Assembly (NCBI GenBank): GCA_024231975.1
Contig: JAAEQB010000009.1
Location: 62,001-126,000, forward strand
Source of the DNA: Allobosea sp.
GTDB lineage: Bacteria > Pseudomonadota > Alphaproteobacteria > Rhizobiales > Beijerinckiaceae
Reading direction: 5' to 3'
Length of the DNA stretch: 64,000 nucleotides
The notes beneath the pieces are model-generated. The model searched no databases. It was not told where the DNA came from and saw only the letters and a program-made list of their open reading frames with translations. Both the position numbers and the translations under genes were made by a program. This document shows positions 1 to 8,346 of this stretch, piece by piece; position 1 is the first letter of the stretch, and each line of letters begins with the position of its first letter.

Positions 1-39
1 AACGAGCGTGATCAGGATCTTGCGGGTTTCGGTTGTCAT
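1..39 (-). CDS. 5' end of a further type IV secretion gene (cut by window edge)
   Basis: Thirteen codons are visible, reading MTTETRKILITLV. The ATG overlaps the stop of the preceding VirB5-like gene as ATGA, so it is translationally coupled to the virB operon. A charged start followed by a hydrophobic stretch suggests an exported or membrane protein such as an entry-exclusion lipoprotein or VirB6. The visible part is too short to decide. Confidence 0.55.
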   Translation of the reverse strand, partial: MTTETRKILITLV

Positions 40-749
40 TGGGTGAACCGCATGGCGCGCGCGGCGGCCGATTCCGCTGCGAGGCGATCGAGGTTGCTCT
101 GGTTGGCGGCTGCCGCGGCGTTATTGACGACGCCGTTGAGCTCATTGATCGTTTGCCCGGTCTGGATCTGGACCTGAGTATTCTGATCGACGCTGCCCTT
201 CAGATCCTGCGCCTTCCCGATCTCCTGGCCGCCTTGGGTGAAGGACTGGGATCGCTGCTTGACCGCGCCTTGCGTGGAATCGATCAGGCCCGACAGGGTT
301 GCCGCGACATTCACGGAATTCTTGTAGGCGGTGTCGACCGGATGCGATTTGCCGCTGGTGATGCCGGTGATGGTCTGGACGAGCTGCAGGCCGTTGATCA
401 GCGACGAGACGATGTTCTGCGAGCCCGAGCCCATCCCGGTGAAGGAAAGGGCGCCACCCGAGATCACAGACCCGAGCGAGGGCGCCTGACCCATCGAGAA
501 CCCGCCGCCGAGCGCCATCTGCGCGAGCGTGCCCTGCGCTTGCGAGGAACGGTCGCCGGTGACGGCGGCGAGCGTCTTCTGGGTGAACTGCATGATCTGC
601 TGATCGGCAGTCAGGATCGCGCGGGTGTTGGTCGCGATCTCCTGCGCCTTCGTCAGATTGGCGTCATCGCGGGTCGGAACCTGCGCGCGTGCCGGGGCGG
701 TGGCGACGATTGCCGCGACGATGGGGATCAGCAAGAGCTGCGGACGCAT
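36..749 (-). CDS. VirB5-like exported conjugation protein
   Basis: 237 aa. The start at 749 is chosen because it opens a clear signal peptide (MRPQLLLIPIVAAIVATA, cleavage after ARA-Q); the frame stays open upstream but that part is Arg/Pro-rich and not protein-like. The mature part is Gln/Ala/Ser-rich and predicted helical, with no cysteines and a coiled, low-complexity C-terminus (NNAAAAANQ). This fits VirB5/TrbJ minor pilus components, which sit at the T-pilus tip. It lies 10 bp after the preceding exported protein and overlaps the next gene by 4 nt. The family call rests on position in the virB order, signal peptide and composition, not on a diagnostic motif. Confidence 0.6.
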   Translation of the reverse strand: MRPQLLLIPIVAAIVATAPARAQVPTRDDANLTKAQEIATNTRAILTADQQIMQFTQKTLAAVTGDRSSQAQGTLAQMALGGGFSMGQAPSLGSVISGGALSFTGMGSGSQNIVSSLINGLQLVQTITGITSGKSHPVDTAYKNSVNVAATLSGLIDSTQGAVKQRSQSFTQGGQEIGKAQDLKGSVDQNTQVQIQTGQTINELNGVVNNAAAAANQSNLDRLAAESAAARAMRFTQ

Positions 750-759
750 CGAAACCTCC

Positions 760-1605
760 CTATTGCCCAGCGGTGACGGCGCCGGCCGCCGCCTTCGCCG
801 CGTTCTGGACGGCCGTGAGATAGAACAGGACATTGCCGTCGCTATCGGTGGCGCGGGCACTGACGCAGGCGGGGTCGGGCGTGGTCCCGGGCTGGGTGGT
901 CTGGCAGCTCGTCGGCGCGCGGCAAGGATCGGTGGTGGTGCCGGCACCGATCATCCCGACCGGGCAGACCGAGCCCGCTAGCGACTGTCTCGGCCGGGCC
1001 GGGGCCCGCATGCCGGACGACGCGCGGCTCATCTCGCTATTGGCGAAGAGGTTTTGGGCGTTGAGCGCGGTGACCCACAGATTCGTCGAGCCGATCACCC
1101 CATTCCAGCTCAGATTGTTCTGCGTCCGCGCGGCACTGTTCTCGTCGAGCGCACCCATCACTGTGTCGGCCTTGCCGACCTTCTGGCTCGCCGTCTGGTA
1201 GCCGGTCCGGGCCGCACTGAGCGTCGAATGACTGGCTTCAACCCCACCCGCGACATTGGCCGTCGATTGGAAACGGGTCTGGCTGTTGAGCGTGCCGCCG
1301 CGCGCCTCAGGATCGACCGTCGCTGGCATCTCTGGTGCGTAAGACTGGATCGATTTCGTCCCTGCCCCGCTCTTTGGCTCGACCGTGGGATTGGTGACGT
1401 TCGCCTTCTTGCTGGTGGTCACCGCGCATTTGACGCCCTTGTTGGCCTCCTGGCGTTTGGTCGTGACCGGTACGAGCTTGATCGTGGTGGCGGATTGCTC
1501 CGAGCGCTGGGTCAGGGCGGTGGCATCGTTTGTCGGAACACTGGCGTGCCCGGGAAGCGTGAACGACGTCACGGTGATCACCATGGCGATCGGCAGCATC
1601 CTCAT
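760..1605 (-). CDS. Exported protein of the virB operon, function unknown
   Basis: 281 aa. The ATG overlaps the virB4 stop (ATGA), so it is coupled to it. The N-terminus is a signal peptide (MRMLPIAMVITVTSFTLPGHA). The middle is polar, Thr/Ser/Ala-rich and helical. The C-terminal 90 residues hold four cysteines (SVCPVG, DPCRA, TSCQT, PACVS), which suggests a disulphide-stabilised periplasmic or surface domain. The end (FYLTAVQNAAKAAAGAV) resembles the ends of other small exported proteins of this locus. It may be a second VirB5-like or pilus-associated protein; I do not recognise the family. Confidence 0.65.
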   Translation of the reverse strand: MRMLPIAMVITVTSFTLPGHASVPTNDATALTQRSEQSATTIKLVPVTTKRQEANKGVKCAVTTSKKANVTNPTVEPKSGAGTKSIQSYAPEMPATVDPEARGGTLNSQTRFQSTANVAGGVEASHSTLSAARTGYQTASQKVGKADTVMGALDENSAARTQNNLSWNGVIGSTNLWVTALNAQNLFANSEMSRASSGMRAPARPRQSLAGSVCPVGMIGAGTTTDPCRAPTSCQTTQPGTTPDPACVSARATDSDGNVLFYLTAVQNAAKAAAGAVTAGQ

Positions 1606-4013
1606 GCATCGCTCCTTCCGAGAAAGATCGGCAGCCAGACGGCGGGGTCGTCACCGACGCGGGCGCGGAGAGCCTCGAGCTCGGCTACCGTCTCGGTCCG
1701 GCCGGACAGGACCTTGATCAGGTCGGGCATGCTCGCGAGGTTGAGGCGCGCGACGACGCTGTCGCGACCGTGCTTGATCAGGAAGGATCGGCTTTCCGGC
1801 GCGGTCGCGCGGATCCAGGCGACCTCGCGGCCCGATAGGCGGAAGGCCTGGCGATAGCTCTCGTCATCGGCCTTCGGGTTCGGGAAGAAGATATTGGTGC
1901 TGGTCTGCTCGATCAGCGTGTTCGACGTTTTCGAGCGCACGATATCGGCGGCCGATTGCGTGCCGAAGCCGATGATGCCGTTCTGCTTGCGGATGGTCTT
2001 GAGCTTGTCGCGGATGAAGAAGGCAAACACCTCGTCATCGAGCAGCCGCCAGCCCTCATCGAGGAAGATCATCACCGGATCTCCGGTCACGAGCTCCTCC
2101 ATGCGATGGAAGATGTACATCAGCGCGGCGGTGCGAATGACGGGATCGTCGAGCACGCGCGTCATGTCGAAGCCGAAGATCGACGAGATCGAGAATTGGT
2201 CCTCGTCATTGTTGAAGAGCCAGCCACGCTGGTCGGCCCGCATCCAGCTTTCAAGCCGTGCGAGCAGATCGCCCTCCCCCGCCCGGATCCGACCGCGCAG
2301 CAGCGTCGAGAAGGCCTGCAGCGTCCGCCCCTCCGGGCCGGAGTCGAGGGAGGCCGCGATCGCGTTTCGGATGACCTGCTCTTCCGAGGCCGAGAGCTCG
2401 CCGCCCGGTGCCGGCCGCAGCATGAAACCGAAGAGCTGGTAGAGGAATTCCCGGTTCGATGCGGTGTCCGGCAGGGACAGCGGGTTGAACCCGGTCGGCT
2501 CGCCCGGCACCAAGGTCTCATACTGGCCGCCGAGCGCGCGGATGAAGATCTCAGCGCCGCGATCCTTGTCGACGAAGAGGAGTTTTGGCCGCGGTTCGAT
2601 CCGCTGCGTCTGCGCGGCGATGAAGGAGAGGAAGACCGTCTTGCCCGATCCCGTCGGACCGACCACGGTGAAATTGCCGATGTCACGGACGTGGTGGTTG
2701 TAATAATAGGCCGTCTGCGACGTCGTCTCGAAAACCGAGATCGCCGGACCCCAATGGTTCCCGCTCGGCCGTCCGCTCGGGTAATTGTGCAGCGAGGCGA
2801 ACCCGGCGAAATTCTTCGACGAAATCACCGCTTTGCGGGCAATATAGGCGAAGTTGCCGGGAAGCTGTGCCCAGAAGGCCGGCTCGCAGTTCAAATCCTC
2901 GCGCACCCAGATCACCGAGCGGTCGGTCAGCGCGGCACCGACCGCCGTGACGGCGGCGCCGACCTCGGCCAGGTCCCGCCCGAGGCACATCACCGTCATA
3001 TGGTGCTCGCCATAGATCGCTTCCGAGCCGAGGAGCTCGTCGCGGGCTGCATCGAGATGATCCGCAACGATCGAGCCGGCCTCGTCCGACATGTCGACCT
3101 GGCGTGAGACACGGTCGATCTGCTTCGCCGCTTCCGGCCGATCGACGATGGCGAAGCTCTGCGTCGCGATGAATTCGTGTGGAACGCGCAGCAGATTGTC
3201 GAGGGAGCCCGGTCCGGTCTGCGCCGGATATTCCCGGATCGAGATCATGGCGCCGAAGCGCGTGTCGGTGGGGCCGGCGCCCCTGATCTCGATCGCGTTG
3301 CGCCCGAAGAAGAGGCGCTTCATCGACAGCGCGTCGGCGAGATCCATGCGCGGCAGATGCATCGGCCGCGGCATGCCGCCGTTGAGGAGCTGCACAAGAA
3401 ATTCGAGCGGCTCGGAGAACCAGGTGCCGTCGCGATCGACGACGCCGAGTTGCCGTGCGCCATAGCCGCTCAGGGATTCCTTCACCGCGGTCGCGACATC
3501 CCGCAGCTCGGCGAGCGCGGTCTGCCGCGCGAGCGATTCACCGGCCTGGTCCTTGCGGCCGAGCAGCGTGCCGAGGAACGCGTCGAAGGTGCCGGCCTGA
3601 CCTTGAAGGGGACGGCGGACGATCGTCACATAGAGGTCGTTGACGAACATCCGCCGCTGCGAGAGCGCGGCGTTGTAGCGTTCATCGAGCTCGCGGCAGA
3701 ACGGGTTGTCGAAGGTGGAGTCGATGCGCGGCTCGACCTCTCGCCGGATGATGTGGCTGACCAGAGCGAAGCGGGAGTTCGCGAGGGTCCGAACCACATC
3801 GTTGCGGCCGAGCAGGCGTCCGTTCACCTCGCTGAGATCGGCCGTCTCGAAGGAATAGCCGTCAAGCTTGAAGATGGTCAGGACGAGGCCGTCGCGGGTC
3901 CGGATGATGTGGTCGTCGACATGGCGGGTATAAGGTACATGCGAGGAGACCGGCCGCTCGCGCCGCGAGACGGCGCCGAAGGTCAGTTCATCGAGGAGGG
4001 CGCGGGCGACCAT
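1602..4013 (-). CDS. virB4: Conjugation ATPase VirB4
   Basis: 803 aa. VirB4 is the inner-membrane-associated ATPase that powers pilus assembly and substrate transfer. The P-loop GPTGSGKT lies near residue 450 and Walker B (MIFLDEGWRLL) near 646, followed by the VirB4/TrbE-type segment with GIIGFGTQSA and LIEQTSTNIFFPNP. Start 4013 (MVARALLDELTF) is chosen because the frame upstream is the antisense tail of virB3; it leaves 7 bp to the virB3 stop. Length and motif order are normal for the family. It is coupled to the downstream gene by ATGA. Confidence 0.95.
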   Translation of the reverse strand: MVARALLDELTFGAVSRRERPVSSHVPYTRHVDDHIIRTRDGLVLTIFKLDGYSFETADLSEVNGRLLGRNDVVRTLANSRFALVSHIIRREVEPRIDSTFDNPFCRELDERYNAALSQRRMFVNDLYVTIVRRPLQGQAGTFDAFLGTLLGRKDQAGESLARQTALAELRDVATAVKESLSGYGARQLGVVDRDGTWFSEPLEFLVQLLNGGMPRPMHLPRMDLADALSMKRLFFGRNAIEIRGAGPTDTRFGAMISIREYPAQTGPGSLDNLLRVPHEFIATQSFAIVDRPEAAKQIDRVSRQVDMSDEAGSIVADHLDAARDELLGSEAIYGEHHMTVMCLGRDLAEVGAAVTAVGAALTDRSVIWVREDLNCEPAFWAQLPGNFAYIARKAVISSKNFAGFASLHNYPSGRPSGNHWGPAISVFETTSQTAYYYNHHVRDIGNFTVVGPTGSGKTVFLSFIAAQTQRIEPRPKLLFVDKDRGAEIFIRALGGQYETLVPGEPTGFNPLSLPDTASNREFLYQLFGFMLRPAPGGELSASEEQVIRNAIAASLDSGPEGRTLQAFSTLLRGRIRAGEGDLLARLESWMRADQRGWLFNNDEDQFSISSIFGFDMTRVLDDPVIRTAALMYIFHRMEELVTGDPVMIFLDEGWRLLDDEVFAFFIRDKLKTIRKQNGIIGFGTQSAADIVRSKTSNTLIEQTSTNIFFPNPKADDESYRQAFRLSGREVAWIRATAPESRSFLIKHGRDSVVARLNLASMPDLIKVLSGRTETVAELEALRARVGDDPAVWLPIFLGRSDA

Positions 4014-4020
4014 CTCGACC

Positions 4021-4317
4021 TCAGACCCGATAGCTGTCGGCCGCCCAAAAGGCGCGCGAACGCGGCGGACATTTCGTCGAGCGGACGAACAGGATTTCGA
4101 AGATGCGATCGTCCCGCAGCGCCAGCACATAGCCGAGCAGGTGCAGCGGGATCGCGACGAGCAGCATCAGGAGATTATGCGTGATCAGGAAGCAGACGCT
4201 CGAAACCACGCCGTTGAACATGAAATACATGTAGGGCACGCCCATCAGCGTCGGTGCCCGGGTCAGTGCCTTGACCAACGGCGTGATCAGCGGATCCTCG
4301 AGTTCGTCTCCCGTCAT
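4021..4317 (-). CDS. virB3: Conjugation inner-membrane protein VirB3
   Basis: 98 aa, the usual VirB3 size. The N-terminus DPLITPLVKALTRAPTLMGVPY is the characteristic VirB3/TrbD opening, followed by two adjacent hydrophobic segments (residues about 30-47 and 49-66) and a short basic tail. VirB3 works with VirB4 in pilus biogenesis. It starts inside the stop of virB2 (4-nt overlap) and stops 7 bp before virB4, the classic virB2-B3-B4 order. Confidence 0.93.
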   Translation of the reverse strand: MTGDELEDPLITPLVKALTRAPTLMGVPYMYFMFNGVVSSVCFLITHNLLMLLVAIPLHLLGYVLALRDDRIFEILFVRSTKCPPRSRAFWAADSYRV

Positions 4318-4628
4318 TGGCCGACCGCCGACTGGAAGAACTGGACGATCTGGGCAGAGCCGAAGACAAGGACGATGCCGAAGATGCCGGCGCCGGCCAA
4401 ACCCCAGGTCAGACGCCCGGCCCAGGCCGCGAAGCCGCAGCCAATCACCATCAGCGTCGCGAGCGAGGTCGAGATCGGGCCGGTCAGGGTCGAGACGAGC
4501 TGCTGCAGGGTCGACTGGACGGGTTGAAGTGTGCCGCCGGACTGCGCGGAGGCGGCGGTGGCGCTCAGCGCCAAAACGGCGCTGCCAAGAACACGACGGG
4601 CAAGCGAAGCGATCATCGGGATCTCCAT
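4314..4628 (-). CDS. virB2: Pilin VirB2
   Basis: 104 aa. The N-terminus has a long pilin-type signal peptide ending ASAQ near residue 29. The mature part has two hydrophobic segments (about 50-67 and 76-98) separated by a short basic-aromatic loop (AGRLTWG), as in cyclic or linear conjugative pilins. ATG 4628 directly follows the stop of the muramidase gene; a second ATG at 4616 (MIASLARRV) is an alternative. It overlaps virB3 by 4 nt. Confidence 0.92.
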   Translation of the reverse strand: MEIPMIASLARRVLGSAVLALSATAASAQSGGTLQPVQSTLQQLVSTLTGPISTSLATLMVIGCGFAAWAGRLTWGLAGAGIFGIVLVFGSAQIVQFFQSAVGQ

Positions 4629-5297
4629 TCAGTCGATATGCATGACGAAACCATCGTTCCAGGCCGCCTGTGCCGTGGCCTTCGACGAGGATGTGCGCGC
4701 GGCTGTGCGGCCAGGCGCGGGCAAGGCGTAGAAGTCGTTGATGACCTCGGCGACGTAGCGGATCGTCTCGGGGAAAGCCGGGACGCCGCGGTTCTTCTCG
4801 ACCGCGTCCTCGCCGGCGTTGTAGGCGGCGAGGATATAGAAGGGGTTCCGGTATTTCTGGTGGAGCGCCCGTAGGAAGCGCACCCCACCCAGCACATTGC
4901 CAGTGGGGTCGCAGAGATCGACCTTGAAGCGCTTTGCCGTCGCCGGCATCAGCTGCATCAGCCCGAAGGCGCCCTTCTCCGAGACCGCGACCGAGTTGAA
5001 ACGGCTTTCGGTCTTGGCGACCGAGAGCACGAAATCGGGATAGAAATCCTCTTCCGTCGCGACGCGGGTGACGAGCGCGCGGGCGTCCTCCGACGATAGC
5101 GGCTTATCGGTTGCGCAGGGCGCTGCGCCCCCTGCCCTGTCGGATCCCGCCGCCTGTGGCGGCACCGGCGAGATCGGCACCACACGGCCCGATGCGTCGA
5201 CAGCGGCATGTCTCGCCGGCGAGCGATCCTGCGCGTGAACGCTGCCGAAAGCGCTCGTAAAGATCCCTAATCCGACTACGAAGCTCCGAATCCGCAT
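4629..5297 (-). CDS. VirB1-like lytic transglycosylase
   Basis: 222 aa. A signal peptide (to VHAQ, residue 23) is followed by a Pro/Ala linker and an SLT domain. The catalytic glutamate is E97 in VAKTESRFN; GLMQLMPATA (about 112-121) and AAYNAGEDAV complete the SLT fold. Such enzymes cleave the glycan strand locally so that the secretion channel can cross the murein. It is the promoter-proximal gene of the minus-strand virB operon; the next gene rightwards runs the other way from 5394. Confidence 0.92.
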   Translation of the reverse strand: MRIRSFVVGLGIFTSAFGSVHAQDRSPARHAAVDASGRVVPISPVPPQAAGSDRAGGAAPCATDKPLSSEDARALVTRVATEEDFYPDFVLSVAKTESRFNSVAVSEKGAFGLMQLMPATAKRFKVDLCDPTGNVLGGVRFLRALHQKYRNPFYILAAYNAGEDAVEKNRGVPAFPETIRYVAEVINDFYALPAPGRTAARTSSSKATAQAAWNDGFVMHID

Positions 5298-5393
5298 CCG
5301 TTCGCTCTTTCCATCTAATATCTATTAGAATAGATGTTAGACATGTGGTAGCCGCTTCGACACGAGCCGGTCAACCCCGTTTGCGGAGGAACG
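5298..5393. promoter_or_regulatory. Divergent promoter region of the two conjugation operons
   Basis: This 96-bp spacer separates the muramidase-virB operon (leftward) from the exported-protein operon (rightward). It holds an AT-rich near-palindromic stretch around 5313-5340 (ATCTAATATCTATTAGAATAG), a plausible repressor site or overlapping -10 region. A strong ribosome binding site GGAGGA lies at 5385-5390, just before the rightward ATG. No experimentally known motif was recognised. Confidence 0.5.
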
Positions 5394-5891
5394 ATGAGAC
5401 GCCAAGCTGCCTGCGGGATGGTGATGTTGAGCCTGCTCGGGCCGCTTTCGGCCGGGCCCGCCCGCGCGCAGGACGCATCCTTCGGCTGCAAGGTGCTGCT
5501 TTGCTCCGCCGCGACCTCACCGGGTTGGCCGAGCATCCCCTATTGCGTCCCGGTGATGCAGACCCTGTTTCGGATTCTTGCCAAGGGCGGGAGCTGGCCG
5601 GCCTGCCCGGAGGGTCGCACGAGCGGCCTCGGATATGAGCCGTACCAGGCCTGTCCTGCCGGCGAGACGCCGGTTCAGGCGGGGGACGATTACGTAACCG
5701 CCGTCACGCAATCCCAGAACGGTAATCTCTGCGCCGATCTGTCGAAGCCGCAGCAGAGCTGCATGTCCGACACCGGCTGCAGGACGACCTATCCGACCAC
5801 GCCGCGGGCGACGCGCAGCGAGCCGCATTTCGTGGATATCACCACGGCGAATGGCGTCCAGCGCTTCTACTTCTCGCTGCAGGGCTATTGA
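5394..5891 (+). CDS. Exported Cys-rich conjugation-associated protein
   Basis: 165 aa. The ATG has GGAGGA three bases upstream. The signal peptide ends at ARAQ (about residue 26). The mature protein carries eight cysteines (GCKVLLC, PYCV, PACP, ACPAG, LCADL, SCM, GCR), so it is likely disulphide-bonded in the periplasm. The C-terminus ends in an aromatic motif (GVQRFYFSLQGY) similar to the end of the unknown exported protein of the divergent operon (NVLFYLTAVQ). First gene of the rightward operon, one base before the next ATG. Family not recognised; the context points to pilus or channel assembly. Confidence 0.7.
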   Translation: MRRQAACGMVMLSLLGPLSAGPARAQDASFGCKVLLCSAATSPGWPSIPYCVPVMQTLFRILAKGGSWPACPEGRTSGLGYEPYQACPAGETPVQAGDDYVTAVTQSQNGNLCADLSKPQQSCMSDTGCRTTYPTTPRATRSEPHFVDITTANGVQRFYFSLQGY

Positions 5892-5892
5892 G

Positions 5893-6480
5893 ATGCGGGT
5901 TGCCGGATCCCTCGCGCTGACGATCGGAGTGGTCATGGCCGCAGGAACCGCGTTCGCGCAAGCCGCCGGCTCGCGCTGGTTTCCGGTCCCGACGAATGCA
6001 CTCTACCTCACCGGCGATAGCTGGTCGGAGGCCGGCACGACCTATCGCCTCTACGGCGTGCAATCCTGCCTGCGCGGCACGGGCTTCACCAATGCGCATG
6101 GGGTTCGGCGCGATTGCGGCGAGGCCTCGCTTGCCATGCTGATCGCCCTGATCCGTGACCTGAAACCGCAATGCTATGACGCGGCCGCCCTGCCGCAGAA
6201 TCGCACGGTCTTCGTCTTCTGCGTCGCGTCGCGCAGCGAAGGGTCGGGCGCGGGCTCCCGCATCGATCTCGGCACCGCCCTGATCGCCACGGGCTTCGCC
6301 TTCGCGGCGCTGAACGCCGACGGCAAGCCGGTTCACGAGCCCTACCTGGTTGCCCAGCGCGTCGCGCAGCAGGCGCGCGCTGGACTCTGGGCCTTTGCCG
6401 ATTTGCCCGATCCCAACGCCATCATCCTGCGCGCCTTGCGGGAAGGCAGCACGCCCGCGGCCGGCGCATCGCAGCGCTGA
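5893..6480 (+). CDS. Exported SNase-like (thermonuclease-fold) protein, probably non-catalytic
   Basis: 195 aa. Start 5893 follows the previous stop by one base and opens a signal peptide (MRVAGSLALTIGVVMAAGTAFAQ). The core GTTYRLYGVQSC is the SNase beta-strand in which the canonical DAPE is replaced by QSC, removing the catalytic Glu; the C-terminal ARAGLWAF matches the end of SNase-like domains. Two further cysteines probably form disulphides. Its neighbour at 6534 is a paralogue. A binding or structural role at the cell envelope is more likely than nuclease activity. Confidence 0.7.
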   Translation: MRVAGSLALTIGVVMAAGTAFAQAAGSRWFPVPTNALYLTGDSWSEAGTTYRLYGVQSCLRGTGFTNAHGVRRDCGEASLAMLIALIRDLKPQCYDAAALPQNRTVFVFCVASRSEGSGAGSRIDLGTALIATGFAFAALNADGKPVHEPYLVAQRVAQQARAGLWAFADLPDPNAIILRALREGSTPAAGASQR

Positions 6481-6533
6481 GCACGCTTGAGGAGATTCCG
6501 ATTGCCGTCCCATGCTCGACCCCGGATTTCGCG

Positions 6534-7118
6534 ATGAATTGGCTTCGTGATGCACGCCTCTTCGGCTGCCTCGGCGTCGTCGCACTCGCCGCGCCATGTC
6601 TCGCACAGGCCTTGAGCACCGGAACCTATCGTCCGAAGCTGCCAGCGCAGTCCCCTCCCTTGCGGGTCGAGGTTATCGACGGCACGCGCTTCCGCGATAT
6701 CGAGACCAAGACGGTATTCCGGCTCTATGGCATCGAGACCTGCGCGCCCGGCCAGATGGCGACGCTCGGCCGCCAGCCCTGGCCCTGCGGCACCATGGCC
6801 ACCGCCTGGCTCGTCACCGCGACGCTCAATCGCTGGCTCGCCTGTGCCGTGATCCGCGAAGACGGTGATGAGCGCCTCGCGCGCTGCGCTACGGCCAGTC
6901 ATCCCGATCTCGCGGCCTCGATGCTGCGCGAGGGTGTCGCCGTGCTGGCGCCGGCGGCCGCCGAGGATCAGACGAACCCGCCGAGCTACGGGCAGGCCGA
7001 GCAGCAGGCGCGCAAGGCCTATCGCGGCCTTTGGTCCAGCACCTTCGAAATGCCCTGGGACTGGCGCGCACATCGATCGTCCGCCGCACCGGCCGCGCCA
7101 GGGGAAGCCGCCCCATGA
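6534..7118 (+). CDS. Second exported SNase-like protein, probably non-catalytic
   Basis: 194 aa. The signal peptide ends around CLAQ (residue 25). VEVIDGTRFRDIETKTVFRLYGIETC follows the SNase pattern DGDTfrl-rLyGIDAPE with DAPE changed to ETCA. The second half, with EQQARKAYRGLWSS, is the usual SNase tail. It shares fold, cysteine pattern and position with the preceding gene, so the pair looks like a duplication. It overlaps the next gene by 4 nt (ATGA). The start is the only in-frame ATG near the signal peptide; no strong ribosome binding site is visible. Confidence 0.72.
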   Translation: MNWLRDARLFGCLGVVALAAPCLAQALSTGTYRPKLPAQSPPLRVEVIDGTRFRDIETKTVFRLYGIETCAPGQMATLGRQPWPCGTMATAWLVTATLNRWLACAVIREDGDERLARCATASHPDLAASMLREGVAVLAPAAAEDQTNPPSYGQAEQQARKAYRGLWSSTFEMPWDWRAHRSSAAPAAPGEAAP

Positions 7119-7675
7119 CGGGTAACCGGACCCTATTCGGCGTCGTGCTTGCCGCCACGGTTGCGGGGTGCGCGGCAACGACTCCCGAGCCGCCGGAGCC
7201 GGTTGCCGTGACTTCGATCGCCGGAGCGGAGGCCCTGCACACGCCGGAGCGCGTCGTTCCGGGACGACTGGAATACGCTCCGGACGGATCGACCTTCGCG
7301 CCGATCCTGACCGAGCGCTTCCCCTACCCGACCCAATCCGACGCCAACGCCGCCCATCGCCGCTTGATCGGCGCCTCGGCTGCCGGTCGGCCCTATCCTC
7401 CCGCGGTCCGCCTGTTCGGTTGCAAACCCGGGGCGCTGGATGCGGAGACGGCCCGTGTGACGCGCTATCGCGGTCCCGTCGTGCATTGCGCCACGGATTT
7501 CCTCGACGGCGACGGGCGCGCCGTCCGGCGGGAGGCCGTCAACTTCTACTATCACCTTTCGCACTGGACGATGCTGCCGGTCGATCCGCCGCGCGCGTCC
7601 GTTGCCTGGCGCGATCGCGAGGGCTCGCCACGCGATCTCTGGTGGTGGGTGCCCGGCCGGTCGCGGTACCGCTAG
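7115..7675 (+). CDS. Lipoprotein of the conjugation locus
   Basis: 186 aa. ATG 7115 overlaps the previous stop (ATGA) and opens a lipoprotein signal with lipobox VAGC (Cys about residue 19). The mature part begins with a Pro/Glu-rich linker (TTPEPPEPVAV), then a compact domain with two cysteines (FGCKPG, VHCAT) and a Trp-rich C-terminus (RDLWWWVPGRSRYR). A surface or outer-membrane-anchored role in mating is likely (inferred from context). Family not recognised. Confidence 0.7.
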   Translation: MTGNRTLFGVVLAATVAGCAATTPEPPEPVAVTSIAGAEALHTPERVVPGRLEYAPDGSTFAPILTERFPYPTQSDANAAHRRLIGASAAGRPYPPAVRLFGCKPGALDAETARVTRYRGPVVHCATDFLDGDGRAVRREAVNFYYHLSHWTMLPVDPPRASVAWRDREGSPRDLWWWVPGRSRYR

Positions 7676-7682
7676 GGGGCGA

Positions 7683-8321
7683 GTGGCTGTGGTTGGCTCG
7701 GCTTCTTCCGGGAGAGAGAGTGACGAAGCCGCCTGGCAGCGGTGCCGGTGGGCGGCGCCGGTCCTGTTGGGGCTGGTGATCGCGCCGGTGGATGGGGCTC
7801 AATCTCAGGCCTTGACACCCGATCCCGGTGCCTGGCGTCCCCTCGCCTATTCCGATCTGCAGCGGCCGACACCGCGCAGCGCGACCTATACCGATATCTG
7901 GAAAGATCAGATCGACGCCAACAACGAGGCCTATCGGGTGCGCGGCGATCGGCGCTTCGTCGACGGCAACGCGCCGGCGATCGCTGCACATTTCGTGATC
8001 TGGAGCGAGCGGCGTTCCGTTGTGCTGACGGTGCTGAACACAGCGCTCGGCTGCGCGCCCAAGCTACGCGAAAGCAAGGTGCGCGCGGTCGTGAAGCTCT
8101 GTCCGATGCGGATCGCGATCTATAACGGCATTCGCGTCGAGACGCTGGACGCCGGCCGCGGCTGCTATCTCGAGCCGGAACCAGGTGCCAACATCGATCC
8201 ATCCGCCTCGGCCGCTTACGGTGCCTATGATGTCGGCTCGAAGCGCCTGAAGCTCGGCATGGTCGTCAACCACCAGGTTGTCGACGGCTGCTCTTTCAAC
8301 ATTCCGCTCGCGCGCCCATGA
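7683..8321 (+). CDS. Exported protein of the conjugation locus
   Basis: 212 aa from a GTG at 7683 with GGGGG just before it, 7 bp after the preceding stop. The N-terminus has a hydrophobic export segment (WAAPVLLGLVIAPVDGAQSQA) after about 25 polar residues, so the true start may be slightly downstream. The mature part has cysteines at LGCAP, KLCPM, GRGCYL and DGCSF, again suggesting two disulphides. Family not recognised. It shares exported, Cys-containing architecture with its operon partners. Confidence 0.62.
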   Translation: MAVVGSASSGRESDEAAWQRCRWAAPVLLGLVIAPVDGAQSQALTPDPGAWRPLAYSDLQRPTPRSATYTDIWKDQIDANNEAYRVRGDRRFVDGNAPAIAAHFVIWSERRSVVLTVLNTALGCAPKLRESKVRAVVKLCPMRIAIYNGIRVETLDAGRGCYLEPEPGANIDPSASAAYGAYDVGSKRLKLGMVVNHQVVDGCSFNIPLARP

Positions 8322-8346
8322 GCGCCCATCGCCCAGGGAGGCATCG

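Noticed and set aside
1956..3107. Open plus-strand frame within virB4
   Set aside because: Antisense to an intact virB4 with both Walker motifs; no ribosome binding site or family features.
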